In this document: positions 22,442 through 35,463 of the stretch, one piece after another
Position numbering within the stretch: position 1 is the stretch's first letter
Layout: the number at the start of each line of letters is the position of its first letter
Assembly (NCBI GenBank): GCA_039707465.1
Contig: CM077651.1
Coordinates: forward strand, 21,201,019 to 21,265,018
Direction of reading: 5' to 3'
Length of the DNA stretch: 64,000 bases
Source of the DNA: Rhabdophis nuchalis
Taxonomy: Eukaryota; Chordata; Lepidosauria; Squamata; Natricidae
Program-made: the position numbers and the translations under genes
The notes under the pieces: generated by a model
What the model saw: only the letters and a program-made list of their open reading frames with translations
The model's database searches: none
What the model was told of the DNA's origin: nothing

Positions 22442-23810
22442 ACAATTTTTCAAAAAGAATTCACAAATACAGAACCAGACATGCATTCATTTAGGTGCCA
22501 GAATCCCCTATTGTACTGTAGTTGTATCACACCTTTCTCTAAAGTTTTTTCTCCCTCAATTTTGGCAAATTTTAGATGGGTGGACTTCAACATCCTGAAT
22601 TCCACACCCAGCATGGGAATTGATTCTGCATTCAGGAAACAATTCAAGCAACAGAGAATTCAGTGAATATCAGAAGTGTAAAGCAAAGTAAGGAAGTAAG
22701 GTGCAAGAACGGAAAACAAGAACTAAGGCATTATTCTGGAAAAGAAACAATGAATCGAAAGTCCTGAGATAAAAGGATTATTAGCTCAGAAATTTAATAT
22801 CCTGTTCATTTCTTTTCCCAGTTCCTCTTTGTTGTAATTTCAATTATTTAAGGAAGAATTTCATCAAATAAACTGTATCTGAAGATTCCAGCTCTTATTA
22901 CCAACACACATTATTCTTTGCTGTAGAGTATCCAAGAGCATTCTATTTTTTTCTAGCTTTAGAATAGACAAAGCTAGCTAGCATTGTTATCAAGTTCTCA
23001 TTAAAAAAAAAACCTTTCCTAGTTTGTAAAAATCAAACTTTTGAGACAACAGGATAGATTCAGTTGGAGGAGATAAGAGGATAGTCCATCTGGGGAAGTT
23101 TTAAAACTCTGATTAAAAGGGAAGAGCAGTCAGACAGCAGAACCAATGACTCAGAGAAGTAGTAAGTTTCACTTTGTTGGATCTATGAAACTATTTGTGT
23201 GGGATGATTTAATTTAGATTTTTGCATTGAGCCAAGGTCACATGTGTATTCTGACTACTGTTGGGTGTCCCTGTCACAGCAATTAACAGTGATCTAATTG
23301 AAAATGTCATTTGAAAATGATTTTCTGAATCCCATTTTATGTATGTAATTATTGCATTGCTCCAAATTGTCTTTGGATTCAAGGGCTTATTTGGGAAATT
23401 ATGATTAATGGATTCAGAGCAACAGGATGTGACAGTATGGTTTCAAACTGGCTGCAGATCAGAACATATGCAGAAAACTTTAGGCTTCTTTCCAGACAGA
23501 ACTGGAAAAGACTGATTTCTGAAATCCAAAAGTTTCCAACTAAAATACTGGATGCAAACCAAAGATACCATAAATTTTGGCTAGATTAGGCCAAATAAAA
23601 TACCCTGCATCTCATCAACAACATATGCATTGAATTTGAGTAATAGAAATCCCTTCTGACTCTGTTGAAGGCCAACATTTTCCCAAGATCCTGCCTTGGC
23701 TTTCTTTCTCCAATAAGCAAGAATCGGAAAATCATTTGTTTGATTTATTGAAGTGCTTCATTAAAAATGTGTCTATTCAAAGAGGGAACCCTGGAAAGAA
23801 ATTGGAACAT
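22442..23810. other. No recognised feature
   Basis: AT-rich sequence. No nameable repeat or gene. Confidence 0.4.
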
Positions 23811-24290
23811 GGTGGCTCAGTAGCTAAGACGCTGACCTTGTCGACCAGAAAGGTTGGCAGTTTGGTGGTTCGAATCCCTAGCGCCGTGTAGCAGAGTGAG
23901 CTCCCATTACTTGTCCCAGCTTCTGCCAACCTAGCAGTTCGAAAGCATGGAAAAATGGAAGTAGAAAAATATGGACTACCTTTGGTGGGAAGGTAACAGC
24001 ACTCTGTGCGCCTTCGGCATTTATTCATGTGGGCCACATGACCACAGAGACACCTTCAGACAGTGTTGGCTCTTTGGCTTTGAAACAGAGATGAGCACCA
24101 TCTCCCTAGAGCAGGGGTCCCCAACCTTTGCAACTTTAAGTCTGAAGGACTTCAGCTTCGCAGACTTCTCCAGCCAGCAAAGATGGCTGGAGAAGTCTGG
24201 GAGCTGAAGTCCTTCAGACTTAATGTTGCAAAGGTTGGGGACCCCTGCCCTAGAGTCAGAAACAACTAGAAGATATTACCTTTATCTTTT
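23811..24290 (+). mobile_element. Sauria-type SINE split by a MITE
   Basis: It has the tRNA-like head ('ggtggctcagtagctaagac', B-box-like 'ggttcgaatccc' at about 23866) and the full middle. The tail ends near 'tacctttatctt'. The MITE at 24112-24247 sits between 'ctccctagag' and the continuation 'tcagaaacaac'. The minus-strand frame over it is not a gene. Confidence 0.85.
24112..24247. mobile_element. 136-bp foldback hAT-like MITE inside a SINE
   Basis: It starts CAGGGGTCCCCAACC, is palindromic over nearly its full length and is flanked by the identical 8-mer CCCTAGAG (24104-24111 and 24248-24255). Removing one copy of the 8-mer and the element restores the SINE sequence. Confidence 0.95.
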
Positions 24291-25429
24291 TATACTTAGC
24301 ATAACAAAGAAAGGAACAAAGAAGAATTTGACTAGAGAAAAGAAAATATCCTGTTCAATTACATCAGGAAGACGGACAGTTTGTTAAACACCCTGTAACA
24401 TTAAACTTGACTATTTGAATGAGTATTGCATTAAAAATAGAAAGAAAAAAAAGTTAGCATGGGAAAAGATGTCATAGTCTCATAAAGTCGGTTGCCAAAA
24501 AATAGTTGCAATTGAAACAGTTTGTATGTACATTTGAATAATCCTTTGTCATTCAGCCTGAGAAAGTGAACACTCTTATCTTGTAGTTAGAAAGTAACAA
24601 GGTTATGATAAGATGTGAATATAATAAGGGAAGGTAAAATGAAGTCCAACAAAACCCATGCTTCTTAGCCATAAGATCCAAATTGTTTGGCTATCACTTA
24701 TGTTACTCAGTTAAATAGAGATGCATTTATAATGTGAATGAATATACAGGCTGCCTCTTGCCTTAGAAACCAATTTTGAAGAAGAAAAATACTTGAACTT
24801 TGATGTGTGAAATCACTGTATGATTTCTAGAGCCAGTTATAAAGCACGACGAGGTGACAAAATTAAATGTGTCTTTTCCACAGGAAGAAAGAAAAAAGAA
24901 AAAGGCATGAAGAAATATACCAGACACTGGTTGGATTGTAATGTTGCACCCAGATCAAAGTTTCTCCATAAGTTTTGTTTCATAAAATTAATTACTTGCA
25001 GGGAACTAGTAAGAAAAAATATTGAGCGCTGTATTTATTGCTTTTAAAGCATGAACAGACACACAGCTTCAAGAGGATACCAGATGTTCTTTTCATATCT
25101 AATAGATTGATCAGAAGTCCTGACTGAGAAAAATATCCAGACCATTAGCAGCAAAAGGAGGTGGCCCATTAAGACAAACAGGATGGCTGAAAATCTGTTT
25201 AGCAAAATCCCCAGTAATAAGCATCATACATCAAGACTTCTGGCGGGTTTAGGGTTTGAAAGGTAATTTGGTAGTTAAACACTGGATGATTTCCATGGGC
25301 ATTTGATGCAATATTAATTTTTCAGAGGTTGCATCGATAAATCAATGGTCTTTTCTTTATAGCAGTTTAATCACAAACTATATCTACTGAAGAAAAAGTA
25401 AAACACATCTAACTTCAGAGCTAAAGGTT
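24291..25429. other. No recognised feature
   Basis: AT-rich sequence. Nothing could be named. Confidence 0.4.
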
Positions 25430-25975
25430 ACAGATGAACAGAGTTGGAAGGGAACTTGTAGGCCATCTAGTCTACCCTTGCCGCCCAAGCAGGAGACCCT
25501 ATACCATTTCTGACAAATGGCTATCCAATCTCTTCTTGAAAGCCTCCAGTGATGAAGTTCCCACAACTTCCAAAGGCAACTTCTGTTCCATTGGTTGATT
25601 GTTCTTACTGTCAGAAAATGCCTCCTTGTTTCTAGCTTGAATCTCTCCTTGGTCAGTTTCCATCGATTATTCCTTGCCCGGCATTCAAGTACCTTGGAAA
25701 ATAGCTTGATCTCCCTCTTCTGTGTGTCAGCCTCTCAAATAATGGAACACTGCTATCATGTCTCCTCTGGTCCTTCTCTTCACTAGACCAGCCATGCTCA
25801 GTTCCTGCAACTGTTCTTCATATGTTTTAGTCTCCAGTCCCCTTATCATCCTGGTTGCTCTTCTCTTCACTTTTTCTAGAGTCTCATTTTTTTAATAGTG
25901 TGGTGGATGCAATATTTTAAGTTTGGTCTTACTAAGGGTATATAGAGTGGTATTAGTACCTACACTTGAGTCAAG
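25430..25975 (-). pseudogene. CR1 LINE 3' fragment
   Basis: The plus strand reads 'cagagttggaagggaactt', 'tctcttcttgaaagcctcc', 'catatgttttagtctccagt' and 'tctttttctagagtctc'-type blocks. This is the reverse complement of the CR1 polymerase end and 3'UTR. The frame is interrupted. Confidence 0.85.
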
Positions 25976-26055
25976 CCTACTGTGGACTCAGGCTTTTTTC
26001 CTTCTAAACTTCTGTATTGGGCTAAACATGGGATTTGAAAAATGTAGGTTTCCTT

Positions 26056-26383
26056 CAGTGGTGGGTTCCAGATCCTGGTGCAACTGGTACGGTGCAACAG
26101 GACTGGGCATCCACTACATGAATGCATGCAGCACATGCACACACGCACACATGTGTACTTACCACCCGCGTTGCTCCACGACGCCTCCGTGATGCTCCAG
26201 CTGGTTGGTGGAGCCTCCATACTCTCCATGTGCATGCACAGAAACCCCGAACAGCTCAAATACAGGTAAGGATGGTGGGCGGGTGGGTGGGCCCTCCAGA
26301 GCACCCTACCGGAATAGTACCTGGTGATCCCAGCAGGCACCAGTATGCCCATACTGGGGCGTACCGGTCGTATCGCACCACTG
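26056..26383. mobile_element. 328-bp hAT-like MITE with perfect 8-bp duplication
   Basis: It starts CAGTGGTGGGTTCC and ends CGCACCACTG. It is flanked by the identical 8-mer GTTTCCTT (26048-26055 and 26384-26391). The terminal motif is shared with the MITE at 5999 and 54702, but the interior differs. The 145-codon minus frame across it is not supported as a gene. Confidence 0.9.
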
Positions 26384-26470
26384 GTTTCCTTGCTCATTTT
26401 GTAAAGTATTGAGAGGCAGAAATGGAGCCACAGTTCACCAATAAGCTAACATAATCTTGGAAAATAATTA

Positions 26471-26846
26471 CAGCTAGTCCTTGACTTACGAACACAATGG
26501 AGCTGAAAATTTCTGTTGCTAAGCGGGACGCTTGTTAAGTGAGTTTTCCTGCATTTTACAACCTTTCTTGTCACAGTTGTTAAGTTGAATCACTGCAGTT
26601 GTTAAGTTAGCCACAAGGTTGTTAAGTGAATCTTGCCCCCATTGCAATCTTGCTTGTCAGAAGGTAGCAAAAAGTGATCACGTGACCCCGGGACATTACA
26701 AACGTCATAAATATGAACCAGTTGCCCTGTGTCCAAATTTTTATCATGTGAACCATGGAGATGATGCAACAGTTGTAAGTGTGAAAAATGGTCATAAGTC
26801 ACTTTTTTCAATCACTAAATGAAAGGTTGTAAGTCAAGGGATTTGT
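26471..26846. repeat. MITE-like repeat ('tccttgacttacgaac' family)
   Basis: The ends are roughly inverted ('agtccttgacttacgaac' and 'ttgtaagtcaagggatt'). Internal landmarks are 'gttaagtgaatc', 'agtgatcacgtgacccc' and 'ggtcataagtcactttttt'. A half copy is at 18676-18918. Its superfamily is uncertain. Confidence 0.7.
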
Positions 26847-27059
26847 ATTTGAAGGGAAGAAGTGAATTCCTGTATGCATTCAACGATTGCCTCAGCTATA
26901 TTTTAGTTGAATATATTTTTAATAATGTGAATAACCACACACACACCATTTTAGTCACAGCAAAATACGTCTAGACAAATATAAAACCATGGAAATTAAT
27001 TTTGTGTCTATTTTTTTCTGCAGAAATCAATAAGGTTCAAAATTCTATTGCTTTTTGCT

Positions 27060-27400
27060 ATACATAATGTTAATTAATAGCAATAGCTGTAACGCTTAGA
27101 CATATGTACCACTTTACAGTGCTTTATAGCCCTCTCTAAGCGGTTTACAGAGTCAGCCTATTGCCCCAACAATCTGGGTCCTCATTTTACCCACCTCGGA
27201 AGGATGGAAGGCTGAGTCAACCTTGAGCCTGGTGAGATTTGATCTGCCAAATTTCAGGCAACCGGCAGTCAGCAGAAGTAGCCTGCAGTACTGGACTCTA
27301 ACCATTGCTCACAAATAATTAATAAATAAATGTTGACTCATTTATCGAGTCCCTCTGGGGAGAGAGAGCGGGTTAGAAATAAAATTTATTAAAATTTATT
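27060..27400 (+). repeat. Squamate interspersed repeat plus LINE tail
   Basis: 27080-27300 contains 'ctctctaagcggtttacag', 'cacctcggaaggatggaagg' and 'ggtgagatttgatctgcc', a widespread squamate repeat also found at 189-305. 27330-27400 looks like the L2/CR1-like tail ('cgagtccctctggggagag'). Confidence 0.6.
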
Positions 27401-27439
27401 ATTTTTCATGACTTGATGGACTGCAAGAATAAGTAGTAA

Positions 27440-27775
27440 CAACAGACATCAAATTATTCTACTCTCCAAATTATTCTCCAAAGAATTATTCTATTCTCCC
27501 AAGTGTTCTCCGAAGCACCCGAAGGCAGGACAAGAAATAATGGATGGAAAGTTATCAAGGAGAGACCCAACCTAGAACTAAGAAGAAATTCTCTGACTGT
27601 GAGAATAATTATTCAGTGGAGCAGCATGCCTCCCAGAATTGTGGGTGCTCTATCATTGGAGGCTTTTAAGAATAGGCTGGACAACCATTTGATTGAGATA
27701 TTACGATGTCTCCTGCCTTAAGCAGTGGGTTGGATTAGAAGATCTCCAAGGTCCCTTCCAACTCTTATTCTAAGT
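27440..27775 (+). pseudogene. CR1 LINE 3' fragment
   Basis: The frame 27503-27721 contains EAPEGRTRNNGWKVI, LELRRNSLTVR and SLEAFKNRLDNHL, the C-terminal stretch of the CR1 polymerase protein. The 3'UTR motif 'gatctccaaggtcccttcc' follows. Only the last 70 or so codons are present. Confidence 0.88.
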
Positions 27776-29260
27776 TCTGAGAGTGGTAGTTGTAATGTAT
27801 GTATGTGCTGTATATATGTCTGTATTTGCCCAGATTCTATTGAAAATATTTTCGCTGTGAAAATATTCCAGGGAGAATATATATTCCAATATTTATTTGA
27901 ATAAATATTTGTTCCTGCTTAGCTTTAAAAATTGGCCTTCTCAGTTCAAGTAATGTTGAACTGACTATGAAATATGTTGTTCGTAACAGTTTGAATGTCT
28001 TCTTGCAACCATTACCATTCATTTATGAGCATGCACTTTTCAGCCTTTGAAACAACCCTCCCACATTAAACTATGAATAGAATAAAATATAGTCCAAATA
28101 ATGTAAAACCAACAATCAGCGAAGGGGGAACACTCCCCTCCCCCAAATGGTACTTTAAAAGTTCAAAATGAATACTTTCATAGCTACCTCTTCACAGAAT
28201 ACCCGAAGATAATGAAAAACAGCCGCTTAAGCATTTCTAGTGAGTAGGTAGTGTGATTTGGCTGCTACAACTTGTATAGTAGTCAGGAAGGATTATGTGG
28301 GAGGAGGCAGCATTTTGCAAATCCTAAACTGGCGTGGTTCAATACAGCAACATTAAAGCAACTGCATCCTGCAACTGGCCCTGTTTTGAAGGCTTTCATG
28401 GCAGTCTGTGTGTTTTTGTCCATGAATGTACACCCAGAGATCATTTCCTTGTGGTCTCAATAAAAAGTATTGTGTGTGCCCACAAGCAATCTAGGGACAG
28501 CCTTTAAAGTAGCCATGTGAGCCATTCAAAAGATGCAGCTGCTTTCATGCTTAAGAGAACAAATGACTTTAGTCTTGCCAATGCAGCACCTTTCCAGTGT
28601 TTTGCACAGCATGGAAATTAATTAAAAAGCAGAGGTATGATAGTTATGATATCTGGCATCCACTGCTTTTACAAATTGAGAGAGCCCTGTATAGGTTGCT
28701 TAAGTCATCTTGAGATGAAAATGCACATTTGACTGAGTTACAAAGAGCATAGAATGGGAAATGGAGCTGGTCTTGCCAGGTGATTTGCTTGACAATTAAG
28801 GTATTCTCCAAAGGCAGATTTCAAAAGCGTGGTAGTTAATTTGTTCTGTTTTCTCCCAAGAAAAGAGTTAGATATAATGTATGTGATTATGGGTGTTGAT
28901 TGGTATTGTATAGATTCAGAGGTAAGTCATGTCAAATCCAACTAGGCTAACTCATAAATCACTGCTTATAAACGGTAGCATAACCTTCCCTATAAACTGA
29001 TACCCTAAATACCACATGGCATTCAATTAGTAGAACACAACTCCTTTTTCCCTGAACCTCATTGGAGTACTTCACAGGCAATTAGCTTTCATAATGCTGC
29101 ACCTGAAGGGCATCCTCATTATTCTTGTTTTTTATTGTAGGATTGTAGGAATTTTCTTTTTGTTTTAAGAGAGGATAATTTGGATGTTGATTGAGAGTAG
29201 AAGTTAGGGATTTTTGCACACTGAGCTGATTTCATGGAGTGTGGTTTTCTTGGTAACATT
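27776..29260. other. Mostly unique sequence, no recognised repeat
   Basis: The sequence from about 28180 to 28850 has balanced composition and no repeat that I recognise. I could not detect a coding exon. Conserved non-coding function is possible but untested. Confidence 0.35.
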
Positions 29261-29330
29261 AAAGAGGAGGAGGGGGAGGGGAGGAGGGGGAGGAGGAGGA
29301 GGAGGAGGAGGAGGAGGAGGAGGAGGAGGA
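29261..29330. repeat. (GGA)n microsatellite
   Basis: GGA units with G-run variants at the left. Encoded poly-Gly and poly-Leu frames are artefacts. Confidence 0.93.
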
Positions 29331-29455
29331 ATATTCCCTGTATATTCCACTGCTCTGGAATTTTCCAGTAAGTTGGCATCTTGTTCTGCATCCTATCATT
29401 CTTCCTGGGAGCACCCAGGATTAGCTGGGACCTTTGCCAGTCTCATGATTTGTCC

Positions 29456-29547
29456 TTTTTCCTTCCTTCCTTCCTTCCTTCCTTCCTTCCTTCCTTCCTT
29501 CCTTCCTTCCTTCCTTCCTTCCTTCCTTCCTTCCTTCCTTCCTTCCT
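29456..29547. repeat. (CTTC)n microsatellite
   Basis: About 22 uninterrupted tetranucleotide units. Confidence 0.95.
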
Positions 29548-30639
29548 ACCTATATGAGATCCTTTCAACCAAAAATACTGGGAATCCTTCTCTGCAAAGG
29601 ACCCCATCTCTATCATTGTGGAAAATATGCTGATCCATTTTTCCATCTGTCTTTCCATTTATCTCTTACTCTTTTGTATCTCTTCCAAAAAGTAGGCTCC
29701 TTCCATAATTCCTTCCTTTTGCTTTATTTAAAGGGCACCAGCTCATACAGCATGGAAAGCAGGTAATGATTTCCTCTGCATGCCAGAAGGTGCCACTGCA
29801 GTACTCATTGAGAAAAAAGCAGCTGCATGATTAAATATTGCTGGGTGCAGCAGAAGACTGTAGGCTGAGCTATTATCACAGCTTCTTGGAAGTGGGGTGG
29901 GGTGGGGGGTTGATATATAGAAACAATGAAATTGCATGCTGAAAGGAATCTCATGATATATATTTTTCCTTTTACAACTTTAGAGTTTTACAATTCTATG
30001 ACTCTTAGGCATGGCATGAAAATGGTTTGTGGATTTCATATTGTTATGTGGAGCTAGAAAAGAAGTACTTCAGTCAAGAGGACAAGAGATAGACATTGTT
30101 ATGAATGTTATTAAGCTTATCAAGATGGAAACTAGAAAAGAAAAAGGGAAATGGTGGCAAAACGAGGGAGGGAAAAGGGAAGCGAAAGAAATGTAGAGTA
30201 AAGGAGAAAAATGGGAGGAAAGCATTAACTTTTGACTCTTTTTAGTGCAATAGAATAAAATATTAACATTAAAGTCTCAACTTTTTACTTTTAGATAGTT
30301 ACTATGCATTAGACATAGCCACAAACCTATTTAACTAGCAAAACCCAAGGTCAACATTTCATTTTTTTTCTTCCATCTCAAGCAGAAAATCCAGAAGTGA
30401 TTTTAAAGTAGAAACAAAGTTGGATGGGAAGTAGACAATGTGACTCAACCAACTTGGATGTTTTTTGGACAAAACCTCCCAAGGCAATAACTGCTGTGAC
30501 CCACTTTCTAAATTTCCCTTTTCTAGCATGGACTAGAACAGGTGATATGCAAATTATAAAAATTACAGCGGAGATATGGCCAAATCCCCATCGGTTTGAG
30601 AAAAGTCCAGGTTGGATAACAAAACCATTTGAGTAGACA
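29548..30639. other. No recognised feature
   Basis: AT-rich sequence. Nothing could be named. Confidence 0.4.
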
Positions 30640-30860
30640 CTTCTATTGCCTGTCTACCCCGTTTCTGACTTTTTATACTTAAATTATAATTTGGCAGGGT
30701 TTTTAAAATGGGTTTTAGCACGGGTTGAATAATTTAATATATTTTAATGATGTATATTGTATTTATTGTGGTTTTAAATAATGCCTGTGCGCCGCCCTGG
30801 GTCCTAACAAGGAGAAGGGCGGGGTATAAATTCGAATAAATAAAATAAAAATAAAAAGGA
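30640..30860 (+). repeat. L2/CR1-like LINE 3' UTR and tail
   Basis: It contains 'ttttagcacgggttgaat', 'gtatttattgtggtttt', 'gcgccgccctgggtcct', 'gagaagggcggggtataaat' and an (AATAAA)n-type tail. The copy at 63290-63470 follows the C-terminal codons of a LINE polymerase, which identifies this as a LINE 3' end. Confidence 0.7.
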
Positions 30861-31094
30861 CCTCCACCTCAGAGTCTAGAGAGGTATAAACCAAAGGTGA
30901 AAATTTTTGGACATCTGTACATATAAATAATTTGATCTGAGATAGCAATAAGAATATATTATGGTGTGATGGTATACATGAAGGGGGAAAAATGAGATTG
31001 GATAAAGATAAACCACTTGCAGGGTTTCTTCAAATGAATGAGCACATTGATTTGACAAAGGATGGTACCAGAAAGTAGTCAGCTGTCACAGAGT

Positions 31095-31215
31095 AGAACA
31101 GACATAGGATCCTGGACTCCTTGGGACCTTCAGAGCTTGGTTGTTTTCTTGCAGTCATTTTATTACCCAAACTAGATAATACCATCAATGAACCCTCAGA
31201 GTGCCAAGGATCTCC
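31095..31215 (-). repeat. Degenerate copy of a hammerhead-like repeat
   Basis: 'ccttcagagcttggttgttttcttgcag' and 'attacccaaactagataa' match the repeat at 38365-38440. The two catalytic-core-like blocks have mutated (TTGATGG and AAAA). Confidence 0.5.
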
Positions 31216-32289
31216 TCATAAATATTCTCCTTTGTCGACACATAGGCTCAAACACTGGATGAAGTAACTATGTTTTCATTATTAATTAATCTAATAGGCA
31301 CCATAGTTCATATAAAATATTTCACTAATATTAATTGACTTAACAATCCCTTCAAAAGGCAAAGGTGTTTTTTTAAAGCTTATAAGAGAAAATTCACTTG
31401 CCTTTGAGATATTCATTAAAAAAAAGTCCACATTAACCTGTTTAATGTGACTCAATCAAAAATTTGTAGCCCTAGGTAGCCAGAAAAAAGTCTCGTTAGC
31501 CAGATAGATCAAAAACCTTCTTTAGACTTTAGAAAACAATTTAAAAATGAAGATCTATAATATTATTATTCCAGGCTGGATAAGGAAAAACAGCAATTGA
31601 AATAGATGATAACATTATAAAATCTATGTTATTTTTTTTCTTGCTCACGTCTTGAAACTGCAGAATGAGATGATTTAATTTCCCAAGATATGAATGGCAG
31701 TTTTGTTTTATTTTATTTTTTTACCCTCAGTTAGATAAATACAGATCATCCAAAGAGACTTCTGGTAAATTTCTAGACTATGTAATTAGTTTCTAGTTCA
31801 AATGATATGAATACCTTTAGGAAAGGAATATGATTATTATTCATCAATTTATATAAGTCATCTGAGTTTTATACTTCATCCATAACCCAAGTTATAAATT
31901 GGAAATTGCTCCTTTCAACTATGCAAACTATAATCCAGCTTCATCCAAATCAGTCTAACTCTTGATGCCTCTTTATTCACAGAATTGGATTTATGCAAAT
32001 CATTTATTACAGGATTGTTTATTTCTTTGTCGTGAAATAGAAACAACCTACTCTTCCAACACATTGCAGAATGAACTGTAGTAATTAGAACTAAACTAGT
32101 AGCAATATCCTTTTTCAAATGCAGAACAAAATATTAAAACCTTTTTTGCAATCAACAACATTGAATGGAAGCAAATTATAGGAAATAAGATTTTTTTTTC
32201 CAAAACAAAAATATTGTGAAAAAGCAATAAAACAGTATAAGAAAAGAAACAATAAAACAAAGGAAAAGACATGTTGGCTTATCAACTAT
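31216..32289. other. No recognised feature
   Basis: Strongly AT-rich sequence. Nothing could be named. Confidence 0.4.
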
Positions 32290-32294
32290 GAGAG

Positions 32295-32372
32295 GACAAT
32301 TATATCTCGCCGCCCCGAGTCCCTTTGTGGTGAGATGGGTGCGGGTTACAAATGTGAATAATAATAATAATA
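32295..32372 (+). repeat. LINE 3' tail with (AAT)n
   Basis: It reads 'cgccgccccgagtcccttt' then (ATA)n, the same family of tails as at 4780 and 63400. Confidence 0.6.
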
Positions 32373-32579
32373 ATAATTTGAGATGGTAGCAGATATGTTT
32401 TGAAAATGGAGAAGATAACATCACTAGTACCTTTTTATGTAATAAATATTAAATTCAGAACATAGTACATATAACACTACAACTTAAATTTACAAAACAA
32501 GAAAAGCAACTTTTCAATAGTGCAGTTAGTGAAAAGAAAACAAAAGTAGCAATAAAAATTTGAAATTGAATAAATGTCC

Positions 32580-32925
32580 AGGACTTTATGTGTTATATAT
32601 ATGTATATATGTATAAATGGCTGTGTGTGTGTGTATGTTCCAGCATAACTGTGGATAACTCGAGCAATTTCAACCGAATTTGGTACACGGATGACTTACT
32701 CTCTGAAGAAAAATACTGTGGGGTAAGACACCTCTAACACGCTTCAGTATGTGTGTTCTGTTAAGATACAGCCTGTTGTGCCGTACTACCATACTGGCTT
32801 CTACTGTACAGTGCAGTGACGTTGCCATGAAAATTGCTTCACAGTACTCCACAAGTATTTCCCCCTTCCCTCTGGGAAGGGGGAAAATGCAACATTAGAA
32901 ATTACATTTGTTCCTGATATTTTCC
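32580..32925. repeat. Probable interspersed repeat of unknown class
   Basis: A TA/GT-rich start is followed by 'gttccagcataactgtgg', 'caatttcaaccgaatttgg' and 'tggggtaagacacctc'. I have the impression that such text recurs widely in vertebrate genomes, but no second copy lies in this window, so the class is open. Confidence 0.4.
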
Positions 32926-34020
32926 CCGGGTTATCGGCTAGTATAGTATAAAACTTTCTAAGAAACTCTGAACCTTATCTTACCATTAACAAAGGTAATG
33001 ATTGTGATTCAAGAATATTCAACATTTCTTTTGTGAAAAAAATCGATTTCTCTGGTTTATAAAGAGGAGAAAGAAAAAAGACGCAACATATTTTACTTAA
33101 TGTAAGTTACTATATTATATCATAACAAGATTGTCATATCTCTCCTTTATATAAGCATTAGAATGTTTGGCAATGAATATGCAACAAGAAAATGAAATTT
33201 CAGGAATTAAATTATCCAATCTAGAACTCAATAGTATATAGAGGTAATGTATTTACAATTATAGATCCAATGATTACTATGATGATGAAGGGAGGGAGGG
33301 GGAAGGGAGGGAGGGAAAGAGAGAGCGAGAAATGCAGCAGTAAAAATGAATATTTTATTCAGACTTTTAAAATATTATTCCATTACCAATTGAAAACCAA
33401 ATATTCAGTGACAGATAAAAATAATCAACTAATTTTATATGATATAAAAAAAGATCCAGGTAAATCTCAAGATTCAATAAGATTTGGAAGATTTAAATAC
33501 ATTGGAAACAACAAATTTAAAATTGTACCCTCTTACTAATTGCTTAATTTGGATAACAGATTGGATTATTGCATTTTATGATTGAACTGTAAAGACCAGA
33601 TCTGTGATGTTTCTTCATTTTGATGTCATAGAAATACCAAAATGCAGCCTGCAAGTGATCAGACAATAAGTAGCATTTTTTAAAAAATTAGGATAAATTT
33701 AGGAAAATAATTAGTCCAGATTTTTCACTTTTTACTTCAATATTAAGTCACTAACTTTAGGAAGGAGACTATACAAAATTAGGACTTTGACAGGTAGACA
33801 GCCCTTTGAGATCTTCTCTTCAGAATGCATCATTCTCTCCTAAAAATGTATATCCCCATATCAAACTTTTAGGAAAAAAATTAGGAAAAGATACATTGTT
33901 CAGATTACCTACCTAGTCTTCTGAAGCTATTTAAGAATTAAGAGTTCAGGTAATTTACCTATTGACAAAAAATATCCTGTCTGTTCAGATGACGAGGATA
34001 ATTAATGTATTGAATAGGAA
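32926..34020. other. AT-rich sequence with a short purine tract
   Basis: A GGGA-rich tract lies at 33285-33330. Nothing else could be named. The frame 33270-33539 is not recognised. Confidence 0.4.
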
Positions 34021-34027
34021 GTTTTGG

Positions 34028-34052
34028 AAAGAAAGAAAGAAAGAGTGAGAGT

Positions 34053-34120
<68 letters not shown>

Positions 34121-34137
34121 AAGAAAGAAAAAAGAAA

Positions 34138-34195
<58 letters not shown>

Positions 34196-34300
34196 GGGCA
34201 GGAGGGCGGGAGGGGAGGGGAGGAAAAGGGAGGAGGGGAGAGGACAAGAGAAGACAAGAGAAGAGAAGAGAAGAGAAAAGCGAAGAGAAGAGAAGAGATA
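34028..34300. repeat. Long purine tract (GAGA)n(GAAA)n(GGGA)n
   Basis: About 270 bases of almost pure purine on the plus strand: GA repeats, then GAAA, then a G-rich part, then GAAGA. Arg/Glu/Lys and Ser/Leu frames across it are artefacts. Confidence 0.95.
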
Positions 34301-35085
34301 ATCTGAGGCATTAATTTCACAGAGACCTTTTAAAAAGGACAGGAATTTAATGCCAAAGAGGCCTAGAGTGAAATTTGAGTTAGGGTTCTATGGTAAAATG
34401 TAGGAAATTTTATAAAGTACCATACTACAAGAAAGAGTATTTGTGGATTCCCAGGTAGAAAGGATATTATGCTGCTTGACTTCCAACTATATGATTAAGA
34501 AAGAATACTGTAATTAGAGTCCCTACTTGACAGAGAAGCTTATTGGGATATTGAAACTGATTGTCTAATTTCTCCCAGGAGGTAAACCTGTTTGGTATTA
34601 GTAAGATCACCCAGTTAAGGTCATTCATCTGAAAACTCATTTTTAAGACAGATTGAGGTAATGTACAAAAGTGAACAATTTAACTGAACACAGTGCTTTT
34701 TATATCTTTGTATATTTGCATTTATTTCACATTCTGCTATTGTTATGTATTCTGATAAGGTGAATTGACTAATTAGTAGAAATAAAGGATAATGAATGTT
34801 CAGTACTGAAATAGTTCTGGAGAGCCACCAGACTTCAAAAACTCCCTGCATACTTGGCAATTGATAAGGGAAGAACCAAGACCAATCCTAACGAGGATGA
34901 TGGCAAAGTGAAACATGAATTGTCACCTCACAGCAGAATCTCTGCTTTTTTGTTAGTGAAGGAAATTAAAGAAATAAGAAAAAAAGAGAGAGAAGAGAAT
35001 ACAGCAATAAATCTAGGTTTCACAAGTGTGCAGTATACTTCTCTATACTACTTCCTCCCTTCAACACCTCTATTCATCCCCTAAT
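34301..35085. other. No recognised feature
   Basis: AT-rich sequence. Nothing could be named. Confidence 0.4.
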
Positions 35086-35093
35086 ACATAGTC

Positions 35094-35463
35094 CCGTGAT
35101 GGCGAACCTATGGCACGGGTGCCACAGGTGGCACGTGGAACCATTTCTGAGGGCATGCGAGACGTTGCCCTGTCAGCTCCAGCATGCTTGTGTGTGCTGG
35201 ACAGCTTTTAGGCCTTCTTTTGAGGCCGTTTTTTGCCCTCTGGGGGCTTCAGGGAAGCTCCTGAAGCTTCTGGAGGCGAAGGGGGAGACTGTTTTCACCC
35301 TTTCCAGGCTCCTAGAAAGCCTCTGGAGCCTGGGGAGGGCGAAAAATCATGCCAAAAGCAGGGGATCGTGCACATAGCATTATGGGTGTGGCACGTTCAT
35401 GCACGACTCCCCTGGGCTCCCCCCGCTTTTGGCACGTGAGCCAAAAAAGGTTCGCCATCACTG
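35094..35463. mobile_element. 370-bp hAT-like MITE
   Basis: The ends are inverted ('gtgatggcgaacctatgg' at the left, 'ttcgccatcactg' at the right). It is flanked by the identical 8-mer ACATAGTC (35086-35093 and 35464-35471). It shares interior blocks with 359-848, 37520-37908 and 55254-55875. Confidence 0.9.

Noticed and set aside
25960..26412. 145-codon minus frame and 96-codon plus frame
   Set aside because: They coincide with the MITE at 26056-26383, which has clear ends and an 8-bp duplication.
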